Assembly (NCBI GenBank): GCA_030431825.1
Contig: JAUIIJ010000020.1
Coordinates: forward strand, 1-64,000
From: Alphaproteobacteria bacterium
GTDB taxonomy: Bacteria; Pseudomonadota; Alphaproteobacteria; Rhodobacterales; Rhodobacteraceae
DNA length: 64,000 nt
Direction: 5' to 3'
In this document: positions 8,807 through 17,599 of the stretch, piece by piece
Position numbering within the stretch: the first letter of the stretch is position 1
Layout: each line of letters opens with the position of its first letter
The notes under the pieces: model-generated
Databases searched by the model: none
What the model saw: only the letters and a program-made list of their open reading frames with translations
Told to the model about the DNA's origin: nothing
Program-made: the position numbers and the translations under genes

Positions 8807-9388
8807 TCAGGAAGCAAACGGGTCGCCGGTCTTGGGGCTGCGTTCCCGTGACGCGGCGGACCGGGCGGCGCGGGCCTTGCGGTGAAACTCATGGCATTGG
8901 CGCACCGCGGTGAAGGCGTTGTTCGACCCGGATAGCGAGAAGGTCCCGAGCGTCTGGTCCGCGTGCCGCCACAACATGACGCGCTCGCGCTTGAATTCCC
9001 GGGTGAATTGCCGGGCCGAGGGGGTATCCGCATCGATCAGGATGTGAAATCCCGGATATCCGTTCAGCACCACCCCGTCCATGTTCAGCGTCCATGCCGC
9101 CTGATCTCCGAACCGCAGGCGCACGGGATATTCCTCGCCATGCTCGATCATGTCCCACGCCGAGTTGAGCAGCGTGACATCCAGCGCCGGATTATCGCCC
9201 TTGCCGTCAAAACCGATGAAAAACGCGGTTTCCTCGTCAAACAGGGTGAAGGCCTGACAGCCCTTGGAGCCGGGGTAATAGGCCACGTCCCAGCCGTCGA
9301 CATTGGCCCAATCCACCGGCTCGGCGCGCGCCCCGGTCGTGAGCAGCGTGACCGCGAAGAGAGAGGGAAGAACGCGGGTGCGGATCAT
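8807..9388 (-). CDS. Exported protein of unknown function
   Basis: A 193-residue product with a signal peptide (MIRTRVLPSLFAVTLLTTGARA, cleavage before EPVDW). The mature part begins with a WANVDGWDVAYY segment and reads as a compact globular domain (FDEETAFFIGFDGKGDNP, then AAWTLNMDGVVLNGYPG). The C-terminus is basic. I do not recognise a family. Its start codon overlaps the stop of the upstream membrane-protein gene by ATGA (9385-9388), so the two proteins are very probably made together. Confidence 0.7.
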   Translation of the reverse strand: MIRTRVLPSLFAVTLLTTGARAEPVDWANVDGWDVAYYPGSKGCQAFTLFDEETAFFIGFDGKGDNPALDVTLLNSAWDMIEHGEEYPVRLRFGDQAAWTLNMDGVVLNGYPGFHILIDADTPSARQFTREFKRERVMLWRHADQTLGTFSLSGSNNAFTAVRQCHEFHRKARAARSAASRERSPKTGDPFAS

Positions 9389-10119
9389 CTGAGCTCGGCC
9401 ATGGATTTTCCAAGCCGGAACGGCGCGGCAAAGGCCACGAGACAGAGCGCGAGGGTCTGCAAGACGAGGATCGCGGCGCTGGCGCGCAGGAACTCCCACT
9501 CGGCCATCAGGCTGCGCACCTGTTCGATCAACCCGTCATAGGTGCTGGCAAGTATCTGGAAATCGGCGGCTATCGCGGGCTGCGGTTCGCGCAACCGGAC
9601 AAGCGCCGGGCGCGTGGTGTCGTCCAGTGCCACAAAGGCCAGGAACGCGGCGTCCTCGAAGGAGCCGGCGGTCATGGGGTCGGCGGCCTCGGGTTTGGAG
9701 AACAGTGGCAACCGGCGCAGCTGGCCGGTCGATTCGGTGATGGCAAGGAACAGGGGCAGGTCGGCATTGCCGGCCGTGGATGCGGACAGGAACTCGACCT
9801 TGTTGCAAAGCGCCCGCACATCGCCCCCGTCGCCCGTCTCGCAATAGCGCAACCGGAACCGCGCCGCGTCGCGGTCGAACGCGTCGGTCAGCGCATAGGC
9901 GATCCCGATCTGCCGGTCGAGCCGGGAACTGTCGGACGTGTAGATCCCGGCCAGGACGGCGGTCACCGCGCCCAGCCCGCCCAGCACCACCCACAGCAGG
10001 TCGGCCAGCTGCCACGCCCGCGATCCCGCAGGCGCACAATAGATTACGGACGTGCCGACACAGCCCAGGACAAAGCAGGCAAAGAGCAGGGCAAGCTGAT
10101 GATCCAGAACAAAATTCAT
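9385..10119 (-). CDS. Membrane protein of unknown function
   Basis: A 244-residue protein with two N-terminal membrane helices (about residues 8-30 and 39-62), a soluble region of about 150 residues containing a Cys pair (RYCETGDGGDVRALCNK), and a third helix near residues 213-235. The topology suggests a periplasmic or cytoplasmic sensor-like central domain, but no known domain is recognised. First gene of a minus-strand set with the exported protein (ATGA overlap) and the vWA protein. Confidence 0.7.
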   Translation of the reverse strand: MNFVLDHQLALLFACFVLGCVGTSVIYCAPAGSRAWQLADLLWVVLGGLGAVTAVLAGIYTSDSSRLDRQIGIAYALTDAFDRDAARFRLRYCETGDGGDVRALCNKVEFLSASTAGNADLPLFLAITESTGQLRRLPLFSKPEAADPMTAGSFEDAAFLAFVALDDTTRPALVRLREPQPAIAADFQILASTYDGLIEQVRSLMAEWEFLRASAAILVLQTLALCLVAFAAPFRLGKSMAELR

Positions 10120-10469
10120 CCGGCGGAGTTTACGTCGCAAAACGCCGGACGCAAGATTGCAGTTTGTGTTTGCTGTCGCTGCCTCACGAGAAGGCCGCGC
10201 CAGAGGCCCGGCGCATTGTTGCAGGATCGAAGGGGCGGAACCCCGGACGTAGCGGCCATATTGCAGAACAGGAGGGCCGCGCCCGACTTCGGGCCGGAGA
10301 GCGTCCTGCAACTTGTCCGCCAGGCTGTTTCCAGTTCGACAAAGCAGAACCTTCGCGGGGGCGGTCCGGGCGTGTTCCAAGCTCGACCTCTCGTTTACGC
10401 GAATTAGTCTGGAAACGGTTGCCGATAGCTGTATTTCTGTCGATTGCGATATGTGCTTGGAGAAATACA
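10120..10469. other. Non-coding stretch between divergent genes
   Basis: No convincing gene is seen. It holds a short stem GCCCG-ACTT-CGGGC (10281-10294) and a separated inverted pair TTGCAGGA (10219-10226) / TCCTGCAA (10304-10311). The right-hand 60 bp become AT-rich and include the ribosome-binding site TTGGAG of the HEPN-like gene. The change of base composition marks the left edge of the AT-rich islet. Confidence 0.4.
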
Positions 10470-11150
10470 ATGAATGAAGACGCCAAAGACCTCTTTGAGC
10501 ACGTTATAAAAGATTTTTTTACTTTGAGACTGGAATGGCGTCTGTATCGCTCCTTTTGGGGGACGAACAAGGAAACTTTCGATTTTCTCAAATCAATATC
10601 GGCGACTACCTCTCAGATGTTAGAGACCATTGTTTTCGAGAGGGTATTGCTTGGTTTAAGAAAGCTGACCGACCATCCAGGAAGCGAACGTCGAGAGAGA
10701 CGGACAGTGACCATGCGTGCGCTACCCAAATATTTTGATGACGAAGACAAGAGCCTTCAAAAGTTAGTGACACGTTTTGTTACGTCAGCCGATGCTGCAC
10801 GCAACTGGTCGGATAAAAAAATAGCTCATTCAGATTTCAAATTCCGCCAAGGTGATTATTCTCTAAAATCAATATCAAGGGAAAATATTGAAAGTGCGTT
10901 GGATCGCGGTTCTGACGTGATCTGTTGGATTTCTCATAACCATTTCAACGTAACCCAAGGAACTCATCCAATGACTGGCGCTGAAGATGAACGTGCTTTT
11001 CTAAAATGTCTCTATCACGGTAAGAAGGCAATGGAGCAGAAAAATCAGCTTTATCGGGAGCTACATGAAAAGCGAGAATACGCCAAGCTCCGCGCTCTTT
11101 ATGAGATACCCGCTTGGTTGGAACGCAAAGATCCCCCGTTCAATGCCTAA
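10470..11150 (+). CDS. HEPN/AbiU2-like protein
   Basis: A 226-residue protein whose first about 130 residues resemble the HEPN domain of AbiU2-type proteins: a helical segment with WRLYRSFWGTNKETFDFL, a second with TIVFERVLLGLRKLTDHPG, and the signature ARNWSDKKIAHSDFK. HEPN domains are often RNases in toxin-antitoxin or phage-defence systems. The usual Rx4-6H motif has Ser where the arginine next to the tryptophan normally stands (W113-S114-D115-K-K-I-A-H120); the nearest Arg is R111, eight residues from H120. Codon use and GC are far lower than in neighbours, indicating horizontal transfer. No antitoxin partner gene is adjacent. It ends 3 bp from the end of convergent parE. Confidence 0.7.
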   Translation: MNEDAKDLFEHVIKDFFTLRLEWRLYRSFWGTNKETFDFLKSISATTSQMLETIVFERVLLGLRKLTDHPGSERRERRTVTMRALPKYFDDEDKSLQKLVTRFVTSADAARNWSDKKIAHSDFKFRQGDYSLKSISRENIESALDRGSDVICWISHNHFNVTQGTHPMTGAEDERAFLKCLYHGKKAMEQKNQLYRELHEKREYAKLRALYEIPAWLERKDPPFNA

Positions 11151-11153
11151 GGT

Positions 11154-13109
11154 CTAAACATCCAATTCCTCCACGAACCGCGCGTTCTCCTGGATATACT
11201 GGAACCGCATTTCGGGTTTCTTGCCCATCAGCCGTTCCACCAGGTCGCCGGTTTCGCCGGGTTCGTCTTCGTCGATGGTGACGCGGATCAGCTTGCGGGA
11301 ATTCGGGTCCATCGTGGTTTCCTTGAGATCCTTGGCGTCCATTTCGCCAAGACCCTTGAAGCGCGAGACGTCGATCTTGCCCTTGCCGCCCAGACCCTTT
11401 TCCAGCCAGGCGTCGCGCTCGGCCTCGTCGGTGCAATAGACACGTTTTGCCCCCTGCGTCAGCCGGAACAGCGGCGGGCAGGCGAGATAGAGGTGCCCGG
11501 CGTCGATCATCGGGCGCATCTGGGTAAAGAAGAAGGTCATCAGCAGCGACGCGATATGCGCGCCGTCCACATCGGCATCGGTCATGATGATGACCTTGTC
11601 ATAGCGCAGGTCGTCCACGTTGAACCTGGAACCCAGCCCGACGCCGAGCGCCTGCGTCAGATCGTTGATTTCCGCGTTTGATCCCAGTTTGGAACTGGCC
11701 GCGCCGAGCACGTTGAGGATTTTTCCCCGCAGGGGCAGCAGCGCCTGTGTCTTGCGGTCGCGTGCCATCTTGGCCGAGCCGCCGGCGCTGTCGCCCTCGA
11801 CGATGAACAGTTCCGTGCCCTCGCGGCTGTTTGACGAACAGTCGGTCAGCTTGCCCGGCAGGCGCAGTTTCTTGGTGGCGGATTTGCGGGCGGTTTCCTT
11901 TTCCTGTTTGCGGCGCAGACGTTCCTCGGCCCGCAGGACGAGGAAGTCGAGGATCGCCCCGGCGGATTTGGTATCGGCGGCGAGCCAGTTGTCGAAATGG
12001 TCGCGGACCGAATTTTCCACCAGCCGCTGCGCCTCGGTCGTGGCGAGCCGGTCCTTGGTCTGGCCGACGAATTCAGGCTCGCGGATGAAACAGGACACCA
12101 GCGCACAGCCGCCGGTGACCAGGTCGTCGCGGGTGATCTGGCCGGCCTTCTTGTTGCTGACCAACTCGCCATAGGCCTTGATCCCCTTGAGGATGGCGGC
12201 CCAGAAGCCCGCCACATGGGTGCCGCCTTCGGGGGTGGGGACGGTGTTGCAGTAGGACTGGATGAACCCATCGCGGGAGGGCGTCCAGTTGATCGCCCAT
12301 TCCACCTTGCCGGGGGTGTCGAATTTCTCTCTGAAGTCGACGGTGCCGGAGAAAGGCTTGTCGGCATAGGTGCTGGCCGCGCCGAGCGTTTCGGTCAGGT
12401 AGTCGGAGAGGCCGCCGGGAAAATGGAAGCTCGCCTCGGTCGGGGTCTCGCCGTCGTCTATGGCGGATTTCCAGCGGATTTCGACACCCGAGAAAAGATA
12501 GGCCTTGGAGCGGATCGACTTGAACAGCCGGGCAGGCTTGAAACGGTGGTGGCCGAAGATTTCCTCGTCGGCGTGAAAGGTGACGGTGGTGCCGCGCCGG
12601 TTGGGGGCCGCGCCGACCTTTTCCACGGGCCCAAGCGGAATGCCGCGCGAGAAACGCTGTTCGTAGAGTTCCTTGTTGCGGGCGACCTGCACCACCATGG
12701 AATCCGACAATGCGTTCACTACCGAGGCACCGACCCCGTGCAGACCGCCCGAGGTCTCATAAGCCTTGCCCGAGAACTTGCCGCCCGCATGGAGCGTGCA
12801 GAGGATGACCTCCAAAGCCGATTTTCCGGGAAATTTCGGGTGCGGGTCGATCGGAATGCCACGGCCGTTATCGCGGATGGTGACAGCGTAATCTTCGTGC
12901 AACTCGACCTCGATACGGTTGGCGTGCCCGGCCACGGCCTCGTCCATGGAGTTGTCGAGCACCTCTGCCACGAGGTGGTGCAGGGCCCGCTCGTCGGTGC
13001 CGCCGATATACATGCCGGGACGTTTGCGAACCGGTTCCAGGCCTTCGAGCACTTCGATCGAGGAGGCATCGTAATCGGAGGGGCCCGAGGGCGTCAGGAG
13101 ATCGTTCAT
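11154..13109 (-). CDS. parE: DNA topoisomerase IV subunit B
   Basis: ATPase subunit of topoisomerase IV, which decatenates daughter chromosomes with ParC. The 651 residues run in order: GHKL ATPase (VRKRPGMYIGG, EVLDNSMDEAVAG, IRDNGRGIPID, GLHGVGASVVNALS), transducer, TOPRIM (VEGDSAGGSAK, MTDADVDGAHI) and the C-terminal FKGLGEM motif. The short TOPRIM without the long GyrB insertion, and overall length near 650 rather than 800, favour ParE over GyrB. It is convergent with the AT-rich HEPN-like gene and appears intact. Confidence 0.93.
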   Translation of the reverse strand: MNDLLTPSGPSDYDASSIEVLEGLEPVRKRPGMYIGGTDERALHHLVAEVLDNSMDEAVAGHANRIEVELHEDYAVTIRDNGRGIPIDPHPKFPGKSALEVILCTLHAGGKFSGKAYETSGGLHGVGASVVNALSDSMVVQVARNKELYEQRFSRGIPLGPVEKVGAAPNRRGTTVTFHADEEIFGHHRFKPARLFKSIRSKAYLFSGVEIRWKSAIDDGETPTEASFHFPGGLSDYLTETLGAASTYADKPFSGTVDFREKFDTPGKVEWAINWTPSRDGFIQSYCNTVPTPEGGTHVAGFWAAILKGIKAYGELVSNKKAGQITRDDLVTGGCALVSCFIREPEFVGQTKDRLATTEAQRLVENSVRDHFDNWLAADTKSAGAILDFLVLRAEERLRRKQEKETARKSATKKLRLPGKLTDCSSNSREGTELFIVEGDSAGGSAKMARDRKTQALLPLRGKILNVLGAASSKLGSNAEINDLTQALGVGLGSRFNVDDLRYDKVIIMTDADVDGAHIASLLMTFFFTQMRPMIDAGHLYLACPPLFRLTQGAKRVYCTDEAERDAWLEKGLGGKGKIDVSRFKGLGEMDAKDLKETTMDPNSRKLIRVTIDEDEPGETGDLVERLMGKKPEMRFQYIQENARFVEELDV

Positions 13110-13207
13110 ACCGCTGCTCTGTTGTTGTTTTGCGTATTATGGCAAGTTGGCGGGCAATGGGGAAGGGCGAAGGTGACCGCCGGTCGCGGTGTCATGTGCC
13201 GGTGACC

Positions 13208-14140
13208 TCAGCCCAGCAGTGTCAGCCACATCCAGATGCTGAACAGGGATGTGCCGGTCGCGATCAGCACCGAGGAGGCCGCGACCCGCTTGGCGCGGCC
13301 ATACATGCTGGCAAAGATATAGGCATTGACCCCCGGTGCCATTGCCGCGTTCAGAACGCCGGAGCGAAACATGTCCTGCGGCAGCGCGAACGCCCGACTG
13401 AACAGCCAGACCAGCGCGGGATGCATCAACAGGGCGATGACGCAGACATAGGCAATGGTGCGCAGGTCGCCTTCGGGGCGGTATTGCACCAGCAGCCCGC
13501 CAAGCGCGAAGAGGGCGCAGGGCAGGGCGGCACGGGTGATGATCGACAGGGCATCGTCCGCGACCTCCGGGATGGTGAGGCCGCTGAGATTGAACAGGAA
13601 CCCGAGCGCGATCCCGAGAATAAGAACGTTCTTGAACATCGCCCTGAGGGTCGCGCGCGCGGTATCGATACCGCGGCCCCCGCGATTTGAAACGATCTCC
13701 ATGGCGGTGATGCCAAGCCCGTAACAGAACGGTGCGTGAAAGGCGATAATGGCGTAGTTTCCGGCGAGATTGTCCGCACCATAGGCCCGTTCGGTGATCG
13801 GCAGCCCCAGGAGCACGGAGTTCGAGAACAGGCAGCAGAAGCCGATGGCGATGCAGTCTTCCCAGTCGCGGCCGAAGAGGAAGCGGGCACCGTAGATGCC
13901 CAGCAGAAAGCAGATCAGGGCGCCGCTGTAGAAGCTGATCAGCAGGCCGGTGTCCAGCCCCCTGGAGAGATCCAGCGTGGCGATGGCACGAAACAGCAGG
14001 CAGGGGATTGCAAACGCCTGCGCAAAGCGCATCAACGCCTCCATCTGGTCGAGTGAAAAATAGCGATACCGCGTTGTCAGGTAGCCGGAGCCGATGACCA
14101 GGAAAACCGGGAGGATGACGGTGATCAGTGTCTGGAACAT
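13208..14140 (-). CDS. AEC-family (auxin efflux carrier type) transporter
   Basis: A 310-residue integral membrane protein with about ten predicted helices in two five-helix halves. It opens MFQTLITVILPVFLVIGSGY and carries the family FSNSVLLGLPITERAYG motif in the first half and a PCALFALGGLLVQ segment in the second. AEC proteins move organic acids or similar anions, but the substrate is not readable here. It lies between parE and the metallo-hydrolase gene, each on the same strand; gaps of 98 and 76 bp make co-transcription uncertain. Confidence 0.88.
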   Translation of the reverse strand: MFQTLITVILPVFLVIGSGYLTTRYRYFSLDQMEALMRFAQAFAIPCLLFRAIATLDLSRGLDTGLLISFYSGALICFLLGIYGARFLFGRDWEDCIAIGFCCLFSNSVLLGLPITERAYGADNLAGNYAIIAFHAPFCYGLGITAMEIVSNRGGRGIDTARATLRAMFKNVLILGIALGFLFNLSGLTIPEVADDALSIITRAALPCALFALGGLLVQYRPEGDLRTIAYVCVIALLMHPALVWLFSRAFALPQDMFRSGVLNAAMAPGVNAYIFASMYGRAKRVAASSVLIATGTSLFSIWMWLTLLG

Positions 14141-14173
14141 GGGCGAACGCAGGGACCGCCGCGAAGGACGGAC

Positions 14174-14207
14174 GCCTCCGGCGGGAGTATTTGGACAAAG
14201 ATGAAGG
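14174..14207 (+). repeat. 34-nt intergenic repeat, copy 1
   Basis: Identical over 34 nt to 57355-57388. It starts GCCTCCGGCGGGAG, has a CTCC/GGAG mini-hairpin, and continues TATTTGGACAAAGATGAAGG. Both copies are preceded by CGGAYG. This copy runs opposite to its two flanking minus-strand genes. Confidence 0.9.
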
Positions 14208-14216
14208 GCGGGCCGC

Positions 14217-15014
14217 TCACAGCGGGAAGCGAAGGGTCAGGCCGTCATGGGCGGCGATGACATTGTCGGGGGTTTCGGCCATGACGGTGTCGTAATCCAT
14301 GTCGATATGCATGTTGGTCAGCACCGCCTGCCTGGCCCCGACATGTTCAATCCAGCCGAGCGACTGTTCGAGATGCGTATGGGTGGGATGGGGCGTGCGC
14401 CGCAACGCATCGACGATCCAGCAATCGAGATCTTCGAGCGCGGGCCATGCGTCATCGTAGATGGCCGCGACATCGGGCAGGTAGGCGACTTTGCCGATGC
14501 GGAAGCCCAGCGAATCGATCGAGCCATGCCCGACGCGGAAGGGCAGGAAGGGGATAGGTCCGCCCGGCCCGTCGATCCGGAACGCGCCGTCGATGGTTTT
14601 CATGTCGAGGATCGGCGGGTAGGGCGAGCCTTCGGGCTGCACGAACGCATAGCCGAACCGCGAGAGCAGGGCATTCTGGGTATCGCCATCGGCCCAGACC
14701 GGCAGGCGGGTGCGCATGTTGAAGACGATCATGCGAAGGTCGTCGATCCCATGGACGTGATCGGCATGCGCATGGGTGTAGACGACCCCGTCGAGGCGCC
14801 CGGTGCCGCTGTCGAGAAGTTGGCTGCGCAGGTCGGGCGAAGTGTCGATCAGCACCGACGTGGTGCCCTCGGACCCGTCCCTCTCGACCAGCAGCGAACA
14901 GCGGCGGCGGCGGTTCTTCGGATTGGCGGGGTCGCAATCACCCCAGTGTCCGCCAAGACGGGGCACGCCACCGGACGATCCGCAGCCGAGGATGGTGTAA
15001 CGGATATCAGCCAT
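14217..15014 (-). CDS. MBL-fold metallo-hydrolase, PhnP-like
   Basis: A 265-residue metallo-beta-lactamase-fold phosphodiesterase-type protein. The metal site is THAHADHVHGIDD, with further ligands in PFRVGHGSIDS, LPDVAAIYDDA and the C-terminal LTNMHIDMDYD. The N-terminal GCGSSGGVPRLGG followed by the CDPANPKNRRRRCS zinc-type patch is typical of the PhnP/YcbX-like branch. Its start overlaps the tatD stop by one base (TGATG), placing it in the tatD-holB-tmk run. A substrate is not known for this genomic context; it could be the missing cyclic phosphodiesterase of phosphonate use, but there is no direct evidence. Confidence 0.85.
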   Translation of the reverse strand: MADIRYTILGCGSSGGVPRLGGHWGDCDPANPKNRRRRCSLLVERDGSEGTTSVLIDTSPDLRSQLLDSGTGRLDGVVYTHAHADHVHGIDDLRMIVFNMRTRLPVWADGDTQNALLSRFGYAFVQPEGSPYPPILDMKTIDGAFRIDGPGGPIPFLPFRVGHGSIDSLGFRIGKVAYLPDVAAIYDDAWPALEDLDCWIVDALRRTPHPTHTHLEQSLGWIEHVGARQAVLTNMHIDMDYDTVMAETPDNVIAAHDGLTLRFPL

Positions 15015-15820
15015 CAGGCGGCGGCCTCGTAGCGCGCGACCCTGGTGAACAGGCGGTCAAAATTCCGTTGTGTCCGGGCGGCGAATTCGGCGTAGTCGAG
15101 TCCGAAAACCTCGGCGCCTCTCCGCGCGGTATGCGCGGTATAGGCCGGCTCGTTTCGTTTGCCCCGATGCGGCGGCGGTGCCAGATAGGGCGCATCGGTT
15201 TCCACCAGTATCCGGTCGAGCGGGGCGGCGGCGAAGATGTCGCGCAACTCTTGGCTCTTGGGGAAGGCGGCAATGCCGGACATCGACAGGTAGAACCCGA
15301 GATCGAGTGCTGCGCGGGCAAGTGCCGCGGACGACGAAAAGCAATGCATTACGCAGGTGAAGGCACCGTTTGCATATTCCTCGGTCAGGATGCGCGCCAT
15401 GTCATCATCCGCCTCGCGGGCGTGGATGATCAGGGGCAGTCCGGTGTCACGGGCTGCGGCGATGTGAACGCGCAGGCTCTCTTGCTGAATCCGGGCGCTG
15501 TCGGCGGTGTAGTGATAATCGAGCCCGGTTTCGCCGATACCGACGAATTTGGGATGATCGGCCAACGCCACGAGGTCGTCGACAGTCACCAGCGGGACGT
15601 CTGCCGCGCTCATCGGGTGGGTGCCGGCGGCGTAGAATACCGGCGCATGGGCCTCGGCGATGGCCCGCACTGCCGGTTCATTGGCCAGCTTGGTGCAGAT
15701 GGTCACCATGCGGGTGACACCGGCGGCGGCGGCTCTGGCGATGATGTCGTCAAGCTGTCCGTCGAAATCGGGGAAATCGAGATGGCAATGGCTGTCGGTA
15801 ATCTGGGGTGTGTCTGTCAT
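15014..15820 (-). CDS. tatD: TatD-family metal-dependent hydrolase/DNase
   Basis: A 268-residue amidohydrolase-fold protein. The motifs are SHCHLDFPDFD at the N-terminus, the Glu in GIGETGLDYHY, HAREADDDM, the His in CVMHCFSSS, and the Asp in LVETDAPYLAPPPHRGKRNEP. These define TatD/YcfH-type nucleases. It lies between holB (16 bp gap) and the overlapping metallo-hydrolase gene, the usual order in proteobacteria (tmk-holB-tatD). Confidence 0.95.
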   Translation of the reverse strand: MTDTPQITDSHCHLDFPDFDGQLDDIIARAAAAGVTRMVTICTKLANEPAVRAIAEAHAPVFYAAGTHPMSAADVPLVTVDDLVALADHPKFVGIGETGLDYHYTADSARIQQESLRVHIAAARDTGLPLIIHAREADDDMARILTEEYANGAFTCVMHCFSSSAALARAALDLGFYLSMSGIAAFPKSQELRDIFAAAPLDRILVETDAPYLAPPPHRGKRNEPAYTAHTARRGAEVFGLDYAEFAARTQRNFDRLFTRVARYEAAA

Positions 15821-15836
15821 GGCCCTTGGTCCGGGC

Positions 15837-16964
15837 CTAGCCCGCGGCGGTTTCCTGCATCTTGAAAACCGTATCTAGGACAAGCGCGGCAGGGTCAAGG
15901 TTGACCGCCTGACCATGTCGTGCGCGCCGGGTGATCGTGGCCGCAATTCCGGCCCAGGCGCGGGCTTTTCGGTTATCCTGTGAAAGTCGGGTCAGGATGG
16001 CGGCCTCGTTGGGGGCGGCCTCGGGCAAGGGGGCTGTCCCGGCGGCGCCGGTGCGGGCGAGCCGCGCAAGTGCCGTCTCGATCAGCGTCAGCAGGAGTTC
16101 GAACCGCTCGCCCGCGCCGCGTTGTGCCGCCAGATCCGCCAGGGCCAGCGTCCGTTGGCGATCGAGCCTGGGCAGCGAATCGAGAATCGCGAAGAGTTCG
16201 GCATAAAGCCTGAGGCCGTCATGTGTGACGAGCCGAAGCGCTTCGCCCACGGAACCGGAGGCCAGTGCCGCGAGGCGTGAGGCCTGATCCGAGCCGGTGG
16301 GGATGTCCGCCCCTGCCTGGGCGAGCGCCACTTGCATGTCGGGCGGGCCGAGGGGGGCAAGCCGCAGCGTCCGGCACCGGGATCGGATGGTCGGAAGCAG
16401 CGCCGAAGGCTGGTGCGAAATCAGCAGCAGCGTGGTGCGGTCCGGCGGCTCTTCGAGCATTTTTAGCAGGGCATTGGCGGCCGAGACGTTCATCTCGTCG
16501 GCGGTATCGACGATGACCACGCGCCGCCCGCCATCTGCCGCGGACAGTCCGAAAAAGCGGTTGAGCTTGCGGATATCGTCCACGACGATCTCGTTGCGCA
16601 TGCGGCCGGTCTTTTCGTTGATACTGCGCGTGATCGAGACAAGGCCCGGATCGGCACCTGCGAGGATCCGCCGGGCCACGGGATGCTCCGGGTCGATATC
16701 GAGCGTGTCGGGCGGTGGCGGCGCGTCGAACAATCCGCCGCCTTCCACGTCCGGCGTTGCCAGCAGGAAGCGCGCAATCCGCCAGGCCAGCGTTGCCTTG
16801 CCGATCCCGCGCGGTCCGGTCAGCAGCCAGCCGTGATGCAGCCGACCGGCGGTGAAAGCGTCGAGAAACGCTGCCTGTGCCGCGTCCTGACCGATGAGGC
16901 GGGGGCAGTCCCTGGGGTGGGGCGCGCCCGGAACCTGGTCGGGCGGAGGGGGCGTGTCGGTCAT
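15837..16964 (-). CDS. holB: DNA polymerase III subunit delta'
   Basis: A clamp-loader subunit that, with delta and tau/gamma, opens the beta sliding clamp. The 375 residues have an AAA+ fold: the residue 50-58 P-loop GPRGIGKAT, then VVIVDTADEMNVSAANALLKMLEEP, and the sensor-1 area LLISHQPSALLPTIRSRC with the SRC motif. Start and end overlap neighbours: the ATG overlaps the tmk stop by 4 bp, consistent with an operon. Length and motifs are normal. Confidence 0.95.
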   Translation of the reverse strand: MTDTPPPPDQVPGAPHPRDCPRLIGQDAAQAAFLDAFTAGRLHHGWLLTGPRGIGKATLAWRIARFLLATPDVEGGGLFDAPPPPDTLDIDPEHPVARRILAGADPGLVSITRSINEKTGRMRNEIVVDDIRKLNRFFGLSAADGGRRVVIVDTADEMNVSAANALLKMLEEPPDRTTLLLISHQPSALLPTIRSRCRTLRLAPLGPPDMQVALAQAGADIPTGSDQASRLAALASGSVGEALRLVTHDGLRLYAELFAILDSLPRLDRQRTLALADLAAQRGAGERFELLLTLIETALARLARTGAAGTAPLPEAAPNEAAILTRLSQDNRKARAWAGIAATITRRARHGQAVNLDPAALVLDTVFKMQETAAG

Positions 16965-17599
16965 GTCAGCAGCGCCCTGGTCGCGGCAAGGACATCGCGG
17001 GCCACGCTTTCGACCGGCCGGTTGCCGTCAATGACGCGGAAACGTTCGGTAAATTCCGTGGCCAGTCCGAGGAAACCGGCGCGCATCCTGTGTTGCAATT
17101 CGGGGCCGAAATCCTCGAACCGCTCTTCGCTGCCCTGACGCTCCCGGGCGCGGCGCAGCCCGGTTTCGGGGTCCATGTCGATCAGCACGGTCATGTCCGG
17201 TTCGCGCCCGATCATCAGGTCGTGCAGCGTATCGACCAGCCCGCGCAAATCGCCGCGTGACAGCCCCTGGTACATGCGGGTGCTGTCGGTAAACCGATCG
17301 CAGATCACGACCTTGCCCTGCGCGAGAGCGGGCAGGATCGTACGCTCCATGTGATCCCGGCGGGCGGCGGTGAACAGCAGGATCTCGGTTTCCGCCGACC
17401 AGCGGTCGGGATCGCCTTCGAGCACCAGGCGACGAATTTCTTCGGCACCTGTCGACCCGCCCGGCTCCCGGGTCAGCACCACGTCGTGCCCATTCTCGCG
17501 CAACCGCCCGGCCAGCAACCGTGCCTGTGTCGATTTACCGGACCCGTCAATACCTTCGAAAGTCAGAAAGACGCCGCTCCCGGCCCGCCGGTCGGTCAC
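16961..17599 (-). CDS. tmk: Thymidylate kinase
   Basis: Phosphorylates dTMP to dTDP. The 212 residues have a P-loop FEGIDGSGKST near the N-terminus, the DRX/REPGG motif (TREPGGST), VICDRFTDSTRMYQG, and a lid region with arginines (RRARERQGSEERFE). It starts with GTG at 17599, overlapping the stop of the upstream carboxypeptidase gene (GTGA), and ends in a 4-bp overlap with holB. Confidence 0.96.
   Translation of the reverse strand: MTDRRAGSGVFLTFEGIDGSGKSTQARLLAGRLRENGHDVVLTREPGGSTGAEEIRRLVLEGDPDRWSAETEILLFTAARRDHMERTILPALAQGKVVICDRFTDSTRMYQGLSRGDLRGLVDTLHDLMIGREPDMTVLIDMDPETGLRRARERQGSEERFEDFGPELQHRMRAGFLGLATEFTERFRVIDGNRPVESVARDVLAATRALLT

Noticed and set aside
9780..10469. Long N-terminal extension of the HEPN-like gene
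   Set aside because: The upstream part is GC-rich, Arg/Pro-rich shadow of the minus-strand membrane-protein gene; the base composition changes and a good ribosome-binding site precedes ATG 10470.
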